From Cycloclasticus sp. symbiont of Bathymodiolus heckerae (GTDB lineage: Bacteria > Pseudomonadota > Gammaproteobacteria > Methylococcales > Cycloclasticaceae): a DNA stretch of 64,000 nucleotides. The stretch lies in NCBI GenBank assembly GCA_002101235.1, contig LWTL01000119.1:1-64000 (forward strand), written 5' to 3'. Shown in pieces: positions 27,332-36,463 of the stretch; positions within the stretch are counted from its first letter, which is position 1; every line of letters starts with the position of its first letter. Made by a program: the position numbers and the translations under genes. Below the pieces are notes generated by a model, which searched no databases, was not told the origin of the DNA, and saw nothing but the letters and a program-made list of their open reading frames with translations.

Positions 27332-28159
27332 ATGAAGAGTCTTTTTATTCTGCTTCTACTGTTATTGCAGGGCTGCTCGTCTATTTTCTTTTTCCCTATG
27401 CAAGAGCATGTTTTAACGCCCGATAAAGCCGGTCTTAAATATGCAGATGTTAAACTACAAACTCCCGATAACCATCAATTACACGGCTGGCTACTTCCCG
27501 CTCAAGGCGAATTAAAAGGCACAGTCTACTTCCTTCATGGCAACGCAGAAAATATTAGCACTCACCTTCAAAGTGTTTATTGGCTTCCTAAAAAGGGTTA
27601 CCAAGTTTTTCTTATCGATTACCGTGGCTACGGACTTTCTGAAGGAGATCCAGAGTTACCCGGCGCATTAAGCGATATAAAAACAGGGTTCAATTGGCTC
27701 ACTGAGCAACCCTCTATACTAGAAAAGCCTATTTTCTTACTAGGCCAAAGCTTAGGCGCAAGTATGGGCGTTCACTTTATTGCCACCACGCCCAATGCCA
27801 AAAAGCACCTATCTGCTGCCGTTATAGATGCAGCATTTACAGGTTATAGCGATATTGCTCGCCATGTTGCTAATCGCTCATGGATAACATGGTCACTGCA
27901 ATACCCCGCCTCATGGCTAATGATTAGCGGCTATGACCCCATTGATCATATCTCGGCTATCTCGCCATTGCCCTTGCTCGTCATACACAGTCGTGATGAC
28001 AACGTTATTCCCTTTGATCATTCAAAACAGCTTTATTCAAAGGCTCTTGAGCCAAAATTAAAGATAAATACAAGCGGCCCTCATACGGCAACCTTCAACA
28101 ATCCCAAGAATAGAACCGCGTTACTTCATTTTTTTGAACGCTTTACAACGAAACCGTAA
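27332..28159 (+). CDS. Alpha/beta-hydrolase lipoprotein
   Basis: A 275-residue lipoprotein whose signal peptide ends in LLLQGCSS, with the lipidated Cys at about 14. The hydrolase fold has the nucleophile elbow GQSLGAS, an acidic residue in HSRDDNVIP and a His in SGPHTATF, plus the oxyanion stretch YFLHGNAENI. It resembles BEM46/YheT-like serine hydrolases, and the substrate is unknown. It starts 7 nt after the DUF4105 stop without a clear Shine-Dalgarno, so translation is probably coupled. Envelope location fits its two upstream neighbours. Confidence 0.85.
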   Translation: MKSLFILLLLLLQGCSSIFFFPMQEHVLTPDKAGLKYADVKLQTPDNHQLHGWLLPAQGELKGTVYFLHGNAENISTHLQSVYWLPKKGYQVFLIDYRGYGLSEGDPELPGALSDIKTGFNWLTEQPSILEKPIFLLGQSLGASMGVHFIATTPNAKKHLSAAVIDAAFTGYSDIARHVANRSWITWSLQYPASWLMISGYDPIDHISAISPLPLLVIHSRDDNVIPFDHSKQLYSKALEPKLKINTSGPHTATFNNPKNRTALLHFFERFTTKP

Positions 28160-28176
28160 TAAGCAGTCAATCCTTG

Positions 28177-28182
28177 TATAAT
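28177..28182 (+). promoter_or_regulatory. -10 element of the hemC promoter
   Basis: A perfect TATAAT 33 bases upstream of the hemC ATG. No good -35 is seen 16-18 bases upstream, so an activator may be needed or the promoter is weak. Confidence 0.45.
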
Positions 28183-28214
28183 CACAAACTCCTAAATCGA
28201 GCATTAAAGAGAAT

Positions 28215-29144
28215 ATGTCGCTGATCCGTATTGCTACCCGACGCAGCCCTCTTGCCCTTTGGCAGGCCGAACATGTTGCCAAATTATTGAAAGCATCACA
28301 CCCAGGCATTGAAATTGACCTGGTTAAAATGATCACTCAAGGCGATAAAATTCTTGATACGCCTTTGGCTAAAATAGGCGGCAAAGGTTTGTTTGTAAAA
28401 GAACTTGAACAAGGCATGATGAATGGTGATGCGGATATCGCCGTTCATTCAATGAAAGATGTTCCCGCGAAACTGCCTGAGGGCTTAGAAATAGGCGCAA
28501 TTCTTCATAGAGAAGACCCGCGTGACGCCTTTGTCTCAAATCAATATTCAACTATTGACGCATTACCTCAAGGCGCTGTTGTCGGCACATCCAGCCTTAG
28601 GCGCCAATGCCAATTATTAGAAATGCGCCCCGATTTAAACATTAAATCGCTACGTGGCAACGTCAACACGCGCTTACAAAAATTAGATGATGGCGATTAC
28701 GATGCCATCATTCTTGCAGCCGCCGGCCTTATTCGCTTAGGGTTTGAAGCCCGTATTAAAACAGCTATACCGGTTAACACCATGTTAAGCGCAATTGGCC
28801 AAGGCGCTATTGGCATCGAATGTCGGGAGGGCGATGAGGCGACAAAAGCACTCATCGAATGCCTACACGATGAAAAAACAGCTACGCGTATTTGCGCCGA
28901 ACGCGCCATGAATTTAACACTGGAGGGTGGTTGCCAAGCCCCCATCGCTGGTCACGCTAAAATTAACGGCGGCAGACTTCGTTTGCACGGCTTAGTGGCA
29001 GAACCTGATGGCTCTCTTATGGTATCCGAGCAGCTAGAAGGCCCAATTGAAGACGCAGAGCAAATTGGCATTACCGTTGCCAACCGATTATTGGCAGCCG
29101 GCGCCAAAGATATTTTAGATAAGCTCTATGCAAATGCCGACTAA
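28215..29144 (+). CDS. hemC: HemC, hydroxymethylbilane synthase
   Basis: HemC joins four porphobilinogen units into hydroxymethylbilane for heme synthesis. The 309-residue product has the conserved VGTSSLRRQ and [19 protein letters not shown] motifs, and EGGCQAPIA with the Cys that holds the dipyrromethane cofactor. It is the first gene of hemC-hemD-hemX-hemY and overlaps hemD by 17 nt. Confidence 0.98.
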   Translation: MSLIRIATRRSPLALWQAEHVAKLLKASHPGIEIDLVKMITQGDKILDTPLAKIGGKGLFVKELEQGMMNGDADIAVHSMKDVPAKLPEGLEIGAILHREDPRDAFVSNQYSTIDALPQGAVVGTSSLRRQCQLLEMRPDLNIKSLRGNVNTRLQKLDDGDYDAIILAAAGLIRLGFEARIKTAIPVNTMLSAIGQGAIGIECREGDEATKALIECLHDEKTATRICAERAMNLTLEGGCQAPIAGHAKINGGRLRLHGLVAEPDGSLMVSEQLEGPIEDAEQIGITVANRLLAAGAKDILDKLYANAD

Positions 29145-29877
29145 AAAGCCGATGGTTTTAGTCACAAGACCAGCGCATCAGTCCGATAAATTATGCCGGC
29201 TGTTAACCAACAATGGCTTTAGCCCTCTTCGTTTTCCCACGATTGAAATTCAAGAGTTAGCTAACTCGGCAGCGGTCTCGATTCAATTACAGTCAGCAGA
29301 AGATTACGACTTCCTTATATTTATTAGCGCCAACGCCGTTGTGGAGGCCAATAAATTAGTCACTGCATGGCCTACCAACAAGACCATCATCGCTATTGGT
29401 CCTGAAACAGCACGGTCACTGAAGAAAATTGGACTTTCACCTACCATTACAGCAAAAAGGCCGTTTAATTCAGAGCAGCTATTAGCTCAAATTTCAGCAA
29501 ATGCGAATCAAAATAAAGGCCTCATCATTAAGGGTGAAGGCGGCAGGACATTGCTCGCTGACACTCTACGCAAACGCGGCTTAATAATCGACACTGCCAA
29601 TGTATACAAACGTGGCCAACCCGTACTCAACAATAGGGTAACCACAGCACCTGAATTTATCACTATTACCAGTCAACTTGCGCTGAAAAACTTGTTCTTA
29701 TTACTTCCCCAGCAAGCCGATGCTTTAAAAGAGCATTCAACTTTCATTCTATTCAGTAAACGCATTGCAGACTACGCTAAAGAACTAGGCTGCCAGCATA
29801 CAATTTGTAGTGAAGAAGCCAGCGACTCTAGTTTAGTTTTCGCTATGATTAATGATAAAAATCATAGCGGTTCGTAG
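29128..29877 (+). CDS. hemD: HemD, uroporphyrinogen-III synthase
   Basis: HemD cyclises hydroxymethylbilane with inversion of ring D. This is a fast-evolving family; the 249-residue length, the N-terminal [13 protein letters not shown], the FISANAVVE stretch and the position after hemC support the call. The start is the ATG at 29128 inside hemC, or two codons later at 29134. A 159-base gap with hairpins separates it from hemX. Confidence 0.92.
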   Translation: MQMPTKKPMVLVTRPAHQSDKLCRLLTNNGFSPLRFPTIEIQELANSAAVSIQLQSAEDYDFLIFISANAVVEANKLVTAWPTNKTIIAIGPETARSLKKIGLSPTITAKRPFNSEQLLAQISANANQNKGLIIKGEGGRTLLADTLRKRGLIIDTANVYKRGQPVLNNRVTTAPEFITITSQLALKNLFLLLPQQADALKEHSTFILFSKRIADYAKELGCQHTICSEEASDSSLVFAMINDKNHSGS

Positions 29878-29905
29878 AACTTCGACGCTATACTAGAAAC
29901 AAATC

Positions 29906-30000
29906 AACGTTCTTTTAATATAGAAGTACGTTTTGCTGAGACGGGGAAGCACTGTAACCGTAAAAACCTTCATTATAAAAACCAATGAAGTCCGCACGGT
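29906..30000 (+). other. Two hairpins in the hemD-hemX gap
   Basis: The first hairpin pairs AACGTTCTT (29906-29914) with AAGTACGTT (29924-29932), one mismatch. The second is nested: outer ACCGT/ACGGT (29957-29961 and 29996-30000) and inner CTTCATT/AATGAAG (29968-29974 and 29984-29990). Neither has a long T-run, so they look more like mRNA-processing or leader structures than strong terminators. Confidence 0.4.
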
Positions 30001-30036
30001 TCCAATAACTCGTTTATAAACTTACGGAAATACGTC

Positions 30037-31278
30037 ATGAGCAACAAACCAAAAAAGACAGAGTCAACCAAGGAAGAAACCAGCCCCAAAAAAGCCGTTT
30101 CCTCACCTAAAAAAGCGACAAACAGCCGGCCTAAACAAAAGTCAGGGTCTGGCGTTGCTTGGCTTGCCATTATCTTAGTTCTTGCTGCTGCAGGCGCAGG
30201 TTACTTTGGTTTCATGCAGCTAAAGCAACAAATTAATCAACTTTCAACAAGCTCCGGCTCTGCGAAACAAAATACAACAGAGCTATCTAGCAAGCTTCAA
30301 GCAACCACTAGCGACATTAACGCAAGCGTTTCGACTTTATCTACTCAGTTGGAAGCACTCAAAGAATCATCTAGCGATAAACTTAACTTGCTTCAAAAAC
30401 AAGTCGGCAAAAATAGACGCCAATGGCTTATTGCGGAAGCCGAATACTTAAGTAGCGTTGCTAATACTCGCTTACAGCTTGCCGGTGACATTGATACTGC
30501 CATCGTTGCATTACAAGCAGCCGACCAACGATTAAAAGAAAATGGTGACCCTCTAACATTCCCTATTCGCAAACAGCTAGCAAAAGAGATCAACATTCTA
30601 AAAAGTACCGAGCAGGCTGACACGGTGGGTATTTCATCACAGCTCATCGCACTTGAAGACGCTGTCGCAAAAATGGATATTTCTGAACCTCATGCTGGAA
30701 CAGTACAAGCACCAGAAATAGGTAAAGGCAACCTTTCACCTATTCCAGAAAATATACAAGATACCCTCAATGATGCGTGGGCGAATTTTAGCAAATTAGT
30801 TGTTGTACGCAGAAGCGACGAACCGATGGCCGCACTGATGACGCCTGAACGTGTTGAGCTAATTAGAAAAAACCTATCTTTAAAGCTTGAGGCGGCTCGA
30901 CTGGCTCTTATCAACCAGAATGAGGCTCTTTATAAAGCGAGCATATCTATCTCTATGAAGTGGCTCGGCGATTACTTTAACCCCGAAAACCCAGCCGTTA
31001 AAACCGCAATAGAACAGTTATCAACGCTTAAAAACACACCAATAAAGACTCAGCTCCCGTCCATTTCGTTATCGCTAAAAATGCTACGTGACTTACCCTT
31101 ATTGAACGTTTCTGAGCCCGCACAACCTCCCATTAAGAAAGCAATTAAGGCTGTCAAAAAAGAAATTAAAAAAGCGCCCTCTTCTAAAAAAATAACGTCT
31201 GTAGGAGAAAATAAACCCGTTAAATCAGATACGCCGGACGCTCCTGCTATCAAAGAAGCCGTTAAAACAGAGCTCTAG
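30037..31278 (+). CDS. hemX: HemX, membrane-anchored heme-operon protein
   Basis: A 413-residue protein of the HemX family (annotated as uroporphyrinogen-III C-methyltransferase-like, but without methyltransferase motifs). It has a basic, Lys/Pro/Ser-rich cytoplasmic N-terminus, one membrane segment (about 46-65), a coiled coil (about 66-130) and the conserved WLIAEAEYLLRLA-like stretch (here WLIAEAEYLSSVANTRLQLA). The C-terminal 60 residues are low-complexity and Lys-rich, unusual for the family. It probably scaffolds heme enzymes at the membrane. It is followed by hemY after 8 nt. Confidence 0.9.
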   Translation: MSNKPKKTESTKEETSPKKAVSSPKKATNSRPKQKSGSGVAWLAIILVLAAAGAGYFGFMQLKQQINQLSTSSGSAKQNTTELSSKLQATTSDINASVSTLSTQLEALKESSSDKLNLLQKQVGKNRRQWLIAEAEYLSSVANTRLQLAGDIDTAIVALQAADQRLKENGDPLTFPIRKQLAKEINILKSTEQADTVGISSQLIALEDAVAKMDISEPHAGTVQAPEIGKGNLSPIPENIQDTLNDAWANFSKLVVVRRSDEPMAALMTPERVELIRKNLSLKLEAARLALINQNEALYKASISISMKWLGDYFNPENPAVKTAIEQLSTLKNTPIKTQLPSISLSLKMLRDLPLLNVSEPAQPPIKKAIKAVKKEIKKAPSSKKITSVGENKPVKSDTPDAPAIKEAVKTEL

Positions 31279-31286
31279 GAACTATT

Positions 31287-32486
31287 ATGAAATTCATATT
31301 CCTTGCCATATGTGCACTCGTTATTGCCAGCGGCCTCGCTTATCAAGTTCACCTAGAGCCTGGTTATGCTCTACTCACATACGGCGATCTATCTATCGAA
31401 ACATCGCTTGCCGTTCTCTTGTTTATCACGCTGATCATTTTTGTTGTTCTGTATGTTTCTCTAAGAGCTCTGTTAACGATTAAACGCACACCAAAGAACA
31501 TAGCCAAATGGAACACTACGCGTAAACAGAACAGATCAAGAAAGGAACTCAACAAAGGCCTTATTGATTCCGCCGAAGGAAACTGGCAACGTTCCGAGAA
31601 ATTACTTATAAAACACGCTCAGCAAAGCGACACGCCTTTACTAAACTACCTAAGCGCCGCTCATGCCGCACAATCTCAACAAGCCTACGATCGTCGTGAC
31701 GAATACCTCTTTAAGGCCGGTGAAGCGCTACCTGATCAAGCACACGCCATTCACTTAACCCGTGCAAAACTGCAGTTATCTGCAGGACAAACAGAGCAAG
31801 CGCTGGCCACGCTACAACAACTCAGAACCGCAACGCCAAGCCACCCTATTGTGCTCACCTTATTGATGAAAGCACTCTATCAATCAAATGATTATGAAGC
31901 CATGTACAACCTGCTACCAGCCATTAAAAATAACCGAAAAATCCCGCAGGAAGAATGGCTTCACATAGAACAAAAGGTACTGCTAGACTTATTCCAAGGC
32001 ACGTCTACATCCAGCCAACACGACCTTAAAGTTATTTGGAAATCTCTCGATAAAAATCAACGTTTAAATGCGGATTACCTCGCAGCCTATGCGGCTCAAC
32101 TGGTTAGCAGTGGAAAAGTTCATATTGCAGAAGACTTGCTAATTAAAGCGCTCAACACTCAAATTAACACCGTTTTATTATCACTCTATAGCCAACTCAA
32201 TATTTCTATTGATAAGAAAACAAAGCAATTGAATAAGTGGTTGCGCAAACACGCCACGAGTCCCGAGTTGCTTAATACAATAGCTGAAGTTTATATGAAG
32301 CAGGAACAGTGGAGCAAAGCCAAAACATACCTTGACGATAGTATTTCTATCGCTCCAAGTAGTTTTGCTTACCTTTTATTAGGAAAAGTTCACGAACAGC
32401 TAGGTGAATCTACTGATGCGGCTAATTCAAGCTATAAAGCAGGCCTAGAGCTTACATTTAACACAACGGAAATAAGTCAGCGGTAA
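31287..32486 (+). CDS. hemY: HemY, TPR-containing heme-biosynthesis protein
   Basis: A 399-residue protein with two N-terminal membrane segments (about 3-20 and 40-62), followed by TPR repeats across the rest, the layout of proteobacterial HemY N-terminal-domain proteins. It is not the protoporphyrinogen oxidase also called HemY in Bacillus. Its role is probably assembly or scaffolding for late heme synthesis. It ends 3 nt from the convergent ubiD. Confidence 0.9.
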   Translation: MKFIFLAICALVIASGLAYQVHLEPGYALLTYGDLSIETSLAVLLFITLIIFVVLYVSLRALLTIKRTPKNIAKWNTTRKQNRSRKELNKGLIDSAEGNWQRSEKLLIKHAQQSDTPLLNYLSAAHAAQSQQAYDRRDEYLFKAGEALPDQAHAIHLTRAKLQLSAGQTEQALATLQQLRTATPSHPIVLTLLMKALYQSNDYEAMYNLLPAIKNNRKIPQEEWLHIEQKVLLDLFQGTSTSSQHDLKVIWKSLDKNQRLNADYLAAYAAQLVSSGKVHIAEDLLIKALNTQINTVLLSLYSQLNISIDKKTKQLNKWLRKHATSPELLNTIAEVYMKQEQWSKAKTYLDDSISIAPSSFAYLLLGKVHEQLGESTDAANSSYKAGLELTFNTTEISQR

Positions 32487-32489
32487 CTA

Positions 32490-33956
32490 TTAATCAAGCC
32501 CAAGCTCTGCCCACATAGCATCTATTTTTTGCTTAACCGATGCATCCATAACAATAGGTTCTCCCCATTCTCGCGTTGTTTCGCCGTGCCATTTGTTTGT
32601 CGCATCGAGCCCCATTTTAGAGCCTAGCCCTGAAACAGGCGACGCAAAATCCAAATAATCAATAGGGGTGTTATCTATTAGCGTAGTGTCCCGGCTAGGG
32701 TCCACTCGCGTTGTAATAGCCCAAATAACAGATTCCCAGTCTCTTACATCCACATCATCATCCGTCACAATAATAAATTTTGTGTACATGAATTGACGTA
32801 AAAATGACCAAATGCCGAACATAATGCGCTTTGCATGCCCAGGATATTGTTTTTTAATGCTCACAATAGCCATACGATAAGAGCAACCTTCCGGTGGCAA
32901 ATAAAAGTCCACAATTTCTGTGAATTGTTTTTTAAGAATAGGAACAAAAACTTCGTTCAGTGAAACACCTAATATCGCTGGTTCATCAGGTGGCTTACCC
33001 GTATACGTTGAATGATAAATTGGATTTTTTCGGTGCGTAATACGTTCAATGGTGAATACAGGGAAGCTTTCAACTTCGTTGTAATAACCGGTATGATCAC
33101 CAAAAGGCCCTTCATCCGCCATTTCACCAGGGTATAAATAACCTTCTAATACAATTTCTGCACTCGCTGGCACCTGTAGATCATGCGTTAAACATTTCGA
33201 CACTTCTGTTTTTGAGCCTCGTAATAAACCAGCAAATGCATATTCTGACAATGGATCTGGGACAGGGGTTACTGCCGCCAATATCGTCGCTGGGTCTGCA
33301 CCTAATGCCACAGCAATTGGAAACGGCTCGCCAGGGTGCCCATCTTGCCACGCTTTGAAATCTAACGCGCCGCCTCGATGCGCTAACCAGCGCATAATCA
33401 CCTTATTTCGACCAATTACCTGTTGGCGATAAATGCCCAAATTTTGTCTTTTTGCGTGTGGGCCTTTAGTAATAACCAAGGGCCACGTAATCAATGGCCC
33501 CGCATCATCTGGCCAACACGTTTGAATAGGGAAAGCAGCAAGATCCACAGCATCACCCTCGATCACCACCTGCTGGCAGTTCGGGTTTTTAACCACTTTC
33601 GGCGCCATATTTAAAACTTGCTTATATACAGGCAACTTCTCCCAGGCATCCTTCATTCCTTCCGGCGGTTCTGGCTCTTTTAGAGCTGCTAATACCTCCC
33701 CCACCTTTGCTAAAGCATCAACACTGTCTTGCCCCATTCCTAAGGCGACTCGCTTTGGTGTTCCAAATAAATTGGCTAGTACAGGCGTTGAGTACCCCTT
33801 AGGGTTTTCAAACAATAACGCAGGGCCTTTTTGACGAAGCACGCGATCACAAATCTCTGTCATTTCAAGATACGGGTCTACTTCTGCAGAAATTCTTTTT
33901 AACTCGCCTAACTCTTCCAGTTTTGAGATAAAATCACGTAGGTCGTTATATTTCAT
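32490..33956 (-). CDS. ubiD: UbiD, 3-polyprenyl-4-hydroxybenzoate decarboxylase
   Basis: A 488-residue prenylated-FMN-dependent decarboxylase of the UbiD family acting in ubiquinone synthesis. The length and sequence match the ubiquinone-type enzyme: [22 protein letters not shown] at the N-terminus, the cofactor-binding [13 protein letters not shown] region and the catalytic Glu in [14 protein letters not shown]. The prFMN-making partner ubiX is not in the window. It is separate from the ubiEJB group at 2-5 kb. Confidence 0.97.
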   Translation of the reverse strand: MKYNDLRDFISKLEELGELKRISAEVDPYLEMTEICDRVLRQKGPALLFENPKGYSTPVLANLFGTPKRVALGMGQDSVDALAKVGEVLAALKEPEPPEGMKDAWEKLPVYKQVLNMAPKVVKNPNCQQVVIEGDAVDLAAFPIQTCWPDDAGPLITWPLVITKGPHAKRQNLGIYRQQVIGRNKVIMRWLAHRGGALDFKAWQDGHPGEPFPIAVALGADPATILAAVTPVPDPLSEYAFAGLLRGSKTEVSKCLTHDLQVPASAEIVLEGYLYPGEMADEGPFGDHTGYYNEVESFPVFTIERITHRKNPIYHSTYTGKPPDEPAILGVSLNEVFVPILKKQFTEIVDFYLPPEGCSYRMAIVSIKKQYPGHAKRIMFGIWSFLRQFMYTKFIIVTDDDVDVRDWESVIWAITTRVDPSRDTTLIDNTPIDYLDFASPVSGLGSKMGLDATNKWHGETTREWGEPIVMDASVKQKIDAMWAELGLD

Positions 33957-34080
33957 TAATTATTTTGAATGGTTAATTAAATGGTAGGTATAAAAACGGC
34001 GTTGAAATAAAAACCTTTTTCTACTTCAACGAAGCTAGTAGTTCATAACAATAAAATAACATTTATACAAAAACTTAGAT

Positions 34081-34311
34081 ATGGAATACAACATTACTCT
34101 CGATGTGAAAGGCCTTAACTGCCCTCTCCCATTACTCAGATTAAAGCAGCTTCTACAAAACTCCAATTCTGGAGACATCATACAGATGATGGCAACAGAC
34201 CCAGCGGCACATTTAGATGTGGGTGTATTTATTGATAAGTCCAATCATGAGATGCTATTGCATGAGCGAAAAGATGAGGTTCAGTATTTTTATATCAAAA
34301 TATCCAATTAG
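34081..34311 (+). CDS. tusA: TusA-family sulfur-carrier protein
   Basis: A 76-residue TusA/SirA-like protein. The active Cys is residue 14 in LNCPLPLLR, the defining CPxP motif. TusA proteins relay persulfide sulfur for tRNA thiolation or for sulfur oxidation. The neighbouring sulfide:quinone oxidoreductase (convergent, sharing a terminator) raises the possibility of a role in sulfane-sulfur handling, which is inference. No clear Shine-Dalgarno precedes the ATG. Confidence 0.9.
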   Translation: MEYNITLDVKGLNCPLPLLRLKQLLQNSNSGDIIQMMATDPAAHLDVGVFIDKSNHEMLLHERKDEVQYFYIKISN

Positions 34312-34332
34312 CCCTCACTTTTCTCATTCAAT

Positions 34333-34362
34333 AAAAAAGGCGTTCATTTGAACGCCTTTTTT
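34333..34362. terminator. Bidirectional terminator between tusA and sqr
   Basis: A run of six A plus GGCGTTC pairs with GAACGCC plus six T around ATTT, a perfect 13-bp stem. It serves the convergent tusA and sulfide:quinone oxidoreductase genes. Confidence 0.95.
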
Positions 34363-34385
34363 AAATATTTCTGCTGAATTAAAGC

Positions 34386-35639
34386 TTATTCACCTGTTTC
34401 ATAATCCAACTGTGGCTCAAGGAATTTCTCATAGCCTTTCAACATAAACTCCCAATATAAAAGGGGCAGACCAATTGTTTTGGTGTGCCACATCATGCTG
34501 GATTCTTCATTCGGCTTAGCCACCCATGGAAGCGTTGGCGTTACTTTCCCGCCATAGATAAACTCTGCCATCATCACTTTTCCACGTGCAGTTGTTAATG
34601 GGCAAGAACCATAACCATTGTAACCTTCAGACATCGGTTTCCCGTCCATCAAGTTTTTAATATTTTGAACAATCTCTGGCGCTTGTTTACGCACAGCAGC
34701 AGCAGTTTTTGAATTAGGCGTAGAACATGCATCACCCAAACCAAATACGTTAGAGTACTTCACATGCTGCATAGAGTTTTGGTGAACATCAACATAACCT
34801 GCATCATTCGACACAGCAGAGCCATGTAAAAACGCTGGTGTTTTTTGATGTGGCGTCACATGAATCATAGTGAAATCAAGTTCTTTAATTTCACCTTTGT
34901 TGTCACCATCAACCACTTCAAACGTTGCCTTTTTAGCTTCGCCGTCAATTTTAATTAATTTGTGTAATAAATCTTTATGAATGCCGTAACCCTCAATAAC
35001 ACCATTTAGCGCTTTAGCAAAATAAGGGACACCAAACATACCCGGCCCAGGGTTTGTAAAGTGAACGTCACTGTTATCTAAAATATCTTTACCACGCCAG
35101 TAATCAGCGGCTAAGTAAGCAATTTTTTGTGGTGCACCGGGGCATTTGAATGGTAACGGGGCCTGTGTAAAGAAGGCCGTATCGCCCGCTTTAAATGCTT
35201 GTACACATTCCCATGTGTATTGAACATAGTCAGGTGAATAGTTTGTACAAACGCCATTCTTACCTATTGTTTCCTTAAGACCTGGAATACCATCCCAATC
35301 CAATACTAAGCCTGGGCAAACAACTAAATAGTCATATGTGATTTTTTCGTCATTATCTAAGTCAACAACGTTATTTTCTGGGTCAATACTCGTTGCCGCT
35401 TGTTTAATCCAGCTAACACCATTAGGAATTAAACTTTGTGTTGAACGACGCGTTTTTTCAAAGTCGTAACAACCGCCACCCACCAATGTGAATGCTGGTT
35501 GGTAGTAATGATTTTCTGCAGGGTCAACAATCGCAATATCGAACTGTTTGCCGTCTGAATGGCGCTGTAAACTAGCCGCAACTGTGATGCCGGCTGCACC
35601 TGCGCCAATGATTAAAATTTGATGATGTTTTTCTGACAC
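34386..35639 (-). CDS. sqr: Type II sulfide:quinone oxidoreductase
   Basis: A 417-residue flavoprotein that oxidises sulfide and passes electrons to quinone at the inner membrane. It has the FAD-binding GAGAAG (residues 12-17) and the NHYYQPAFTLVGGG block. The two redox cysteines sit at 166 (FKCPGAPQK) and 346 (GSCPLTTARGKV). These positions match the mitochondrial SQOR (type II) pattern rather than flavocytochrome c or type I. It may detoxify sulfide rather than support lithotrophy, since no sox or dsr genes are nearby. AGGAG lies before the ATG. Confidence 0.9.
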   Translation of the reverse strand: MSEKHHQILIIGAGAAGITVAASLQRHSDGKQFDIAIVDPAENHYYQPAFTLVGGGCYDFEKTRRSTQSLIPNGVSWIKQAATSIDPENNVVDLDNDEKITYDYLVVCPGLVLDWDGIPGLKETIGKNGVCTNYSPDYVQYTWECVQAFKAGDTAFFTQAPLPFKCPGAPQKIAYLAADYWRGKDILDNSDVHFTNPGPGMFGVPYFAKALNGVIEGYGIHKDLLHKLIKIDGEAKKATFEVVDGDNKGEIKELDFTMIHVTPHQKTPAFLHGSAVSNDAGYVDVHQNSMQHVKYSNVFGLGDACSTPNSKTAAAVRKQAPEIVQNIKNLMDGKPMSEGYNGYGSCPLTTARGKVMMAEFIYGGKVTPTLPWVAKPNEESSMMWHTKTIGLPLLYWEFMLKGYEKFLEPQLDYETGE

Positions 35640-35805
35640 GATTAAAGCTCCTCTTGTGCTGATTTATAAGTATTATTTTTAAGATTCATAACTATACGAC
35701 GGCAAGCATTAAAAAAGAACAGCTAAGCACCTGCTTATTCAATCCTTTTTTTTAAATACACACCTTCATATATTTTATGGTTATATGGATATTCTTGGCG
35801 CTTCT

Positions 35806-36462
35806 CTAAATTCTAAATCCACCATGTCTCTTCAACTGGCGTTTATCTTGAATACGTATTCCCATAATTACTCCAACTGCAGCAGCAATAACAAGCATCA
35901 GCGGTATAATAAACCACGATATCCCAGGTGAGGCACCTCCCTCTACAAACATCTCTTGTTTCCCAAGTTTCTTGCGCAAACCAGCTTCCACTAATTCCTG
36001 TTGGACTTGTTCTTTTTGTAATTGTGAGACTTCGTTTTTTACCTCCACGAGCCTAGCTTTTAAAACTCTTACTGATTCACTCAGTTCATCGGAATTAACA
36101 ACCGCCTCCACCACCTGTGAAGGAGCTTTTCCAAACCCTTCTAACTTTTTTTCAGCAATATCCAGTTTGCCTTGTAACTGCCTATATTTACTCTGCAACG
36201 CCAATAGTCTAACTTTAGCTGGCTTATCTTCCGATAAAAACCGCTTTTCAACCCAGCCTACTTTTCCATCGACAAGCTCCACTTTTACAAAACCATCTTG
36301 CTCGCCGATTAACTCAACAGGTGTGCCACTTGGGAGTAATTGAACCGGTTGCTCAGCACTCGATGGCTTGGCATACATACCCGCTAACAATTTATCTGTA
36401 ATATGCGCCGAATAACCCACTATTGGCCACAACAATAACAAAAAGACAAACCGTTTCAGCAT
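35806..36462 (-). CDS. SH3-domain membrane protein (TIGR04211-type, YgiM-like)
   Basis: A 218-residue envelope protein: signal peptide (about 1-18), bacterial SH3 domain (about 22-78; LLPSGTPVELIGEQDGFVKVEL...GWVEKRFL), long coiled coil (about 85-165) and a C-terminal membrane segment (about 183-203) with a basic tail. This matches the TIGR04211 SH3 domain family that includes YgiM. The role is probably cell-wall related, but not established. It follows opdA after 1 nt and may be co-transcribed. Confidence 0.87.
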   Translation of the reverse strand: MLKRFVFLLLLWPIVGYSAHITDKLLAGMYAKPSSAEQPVQLLPSGTPVELIGEQDGFVKVELVDGKVGWVEKRFLSEDKPAKVRLLALQSKYRQLQGKLDIAEKKLEGFGKAPSQVVEAVVNSDELSESVRVLKARLVEVKNEVSQLQKEQVQQELVEAGLRKKLGKQEMFVEGGASPGISWFIIPLMLVIAAAVGVIMGIRIQDKRQLKRHGGFRI

Positions 36463-36463
36463 T

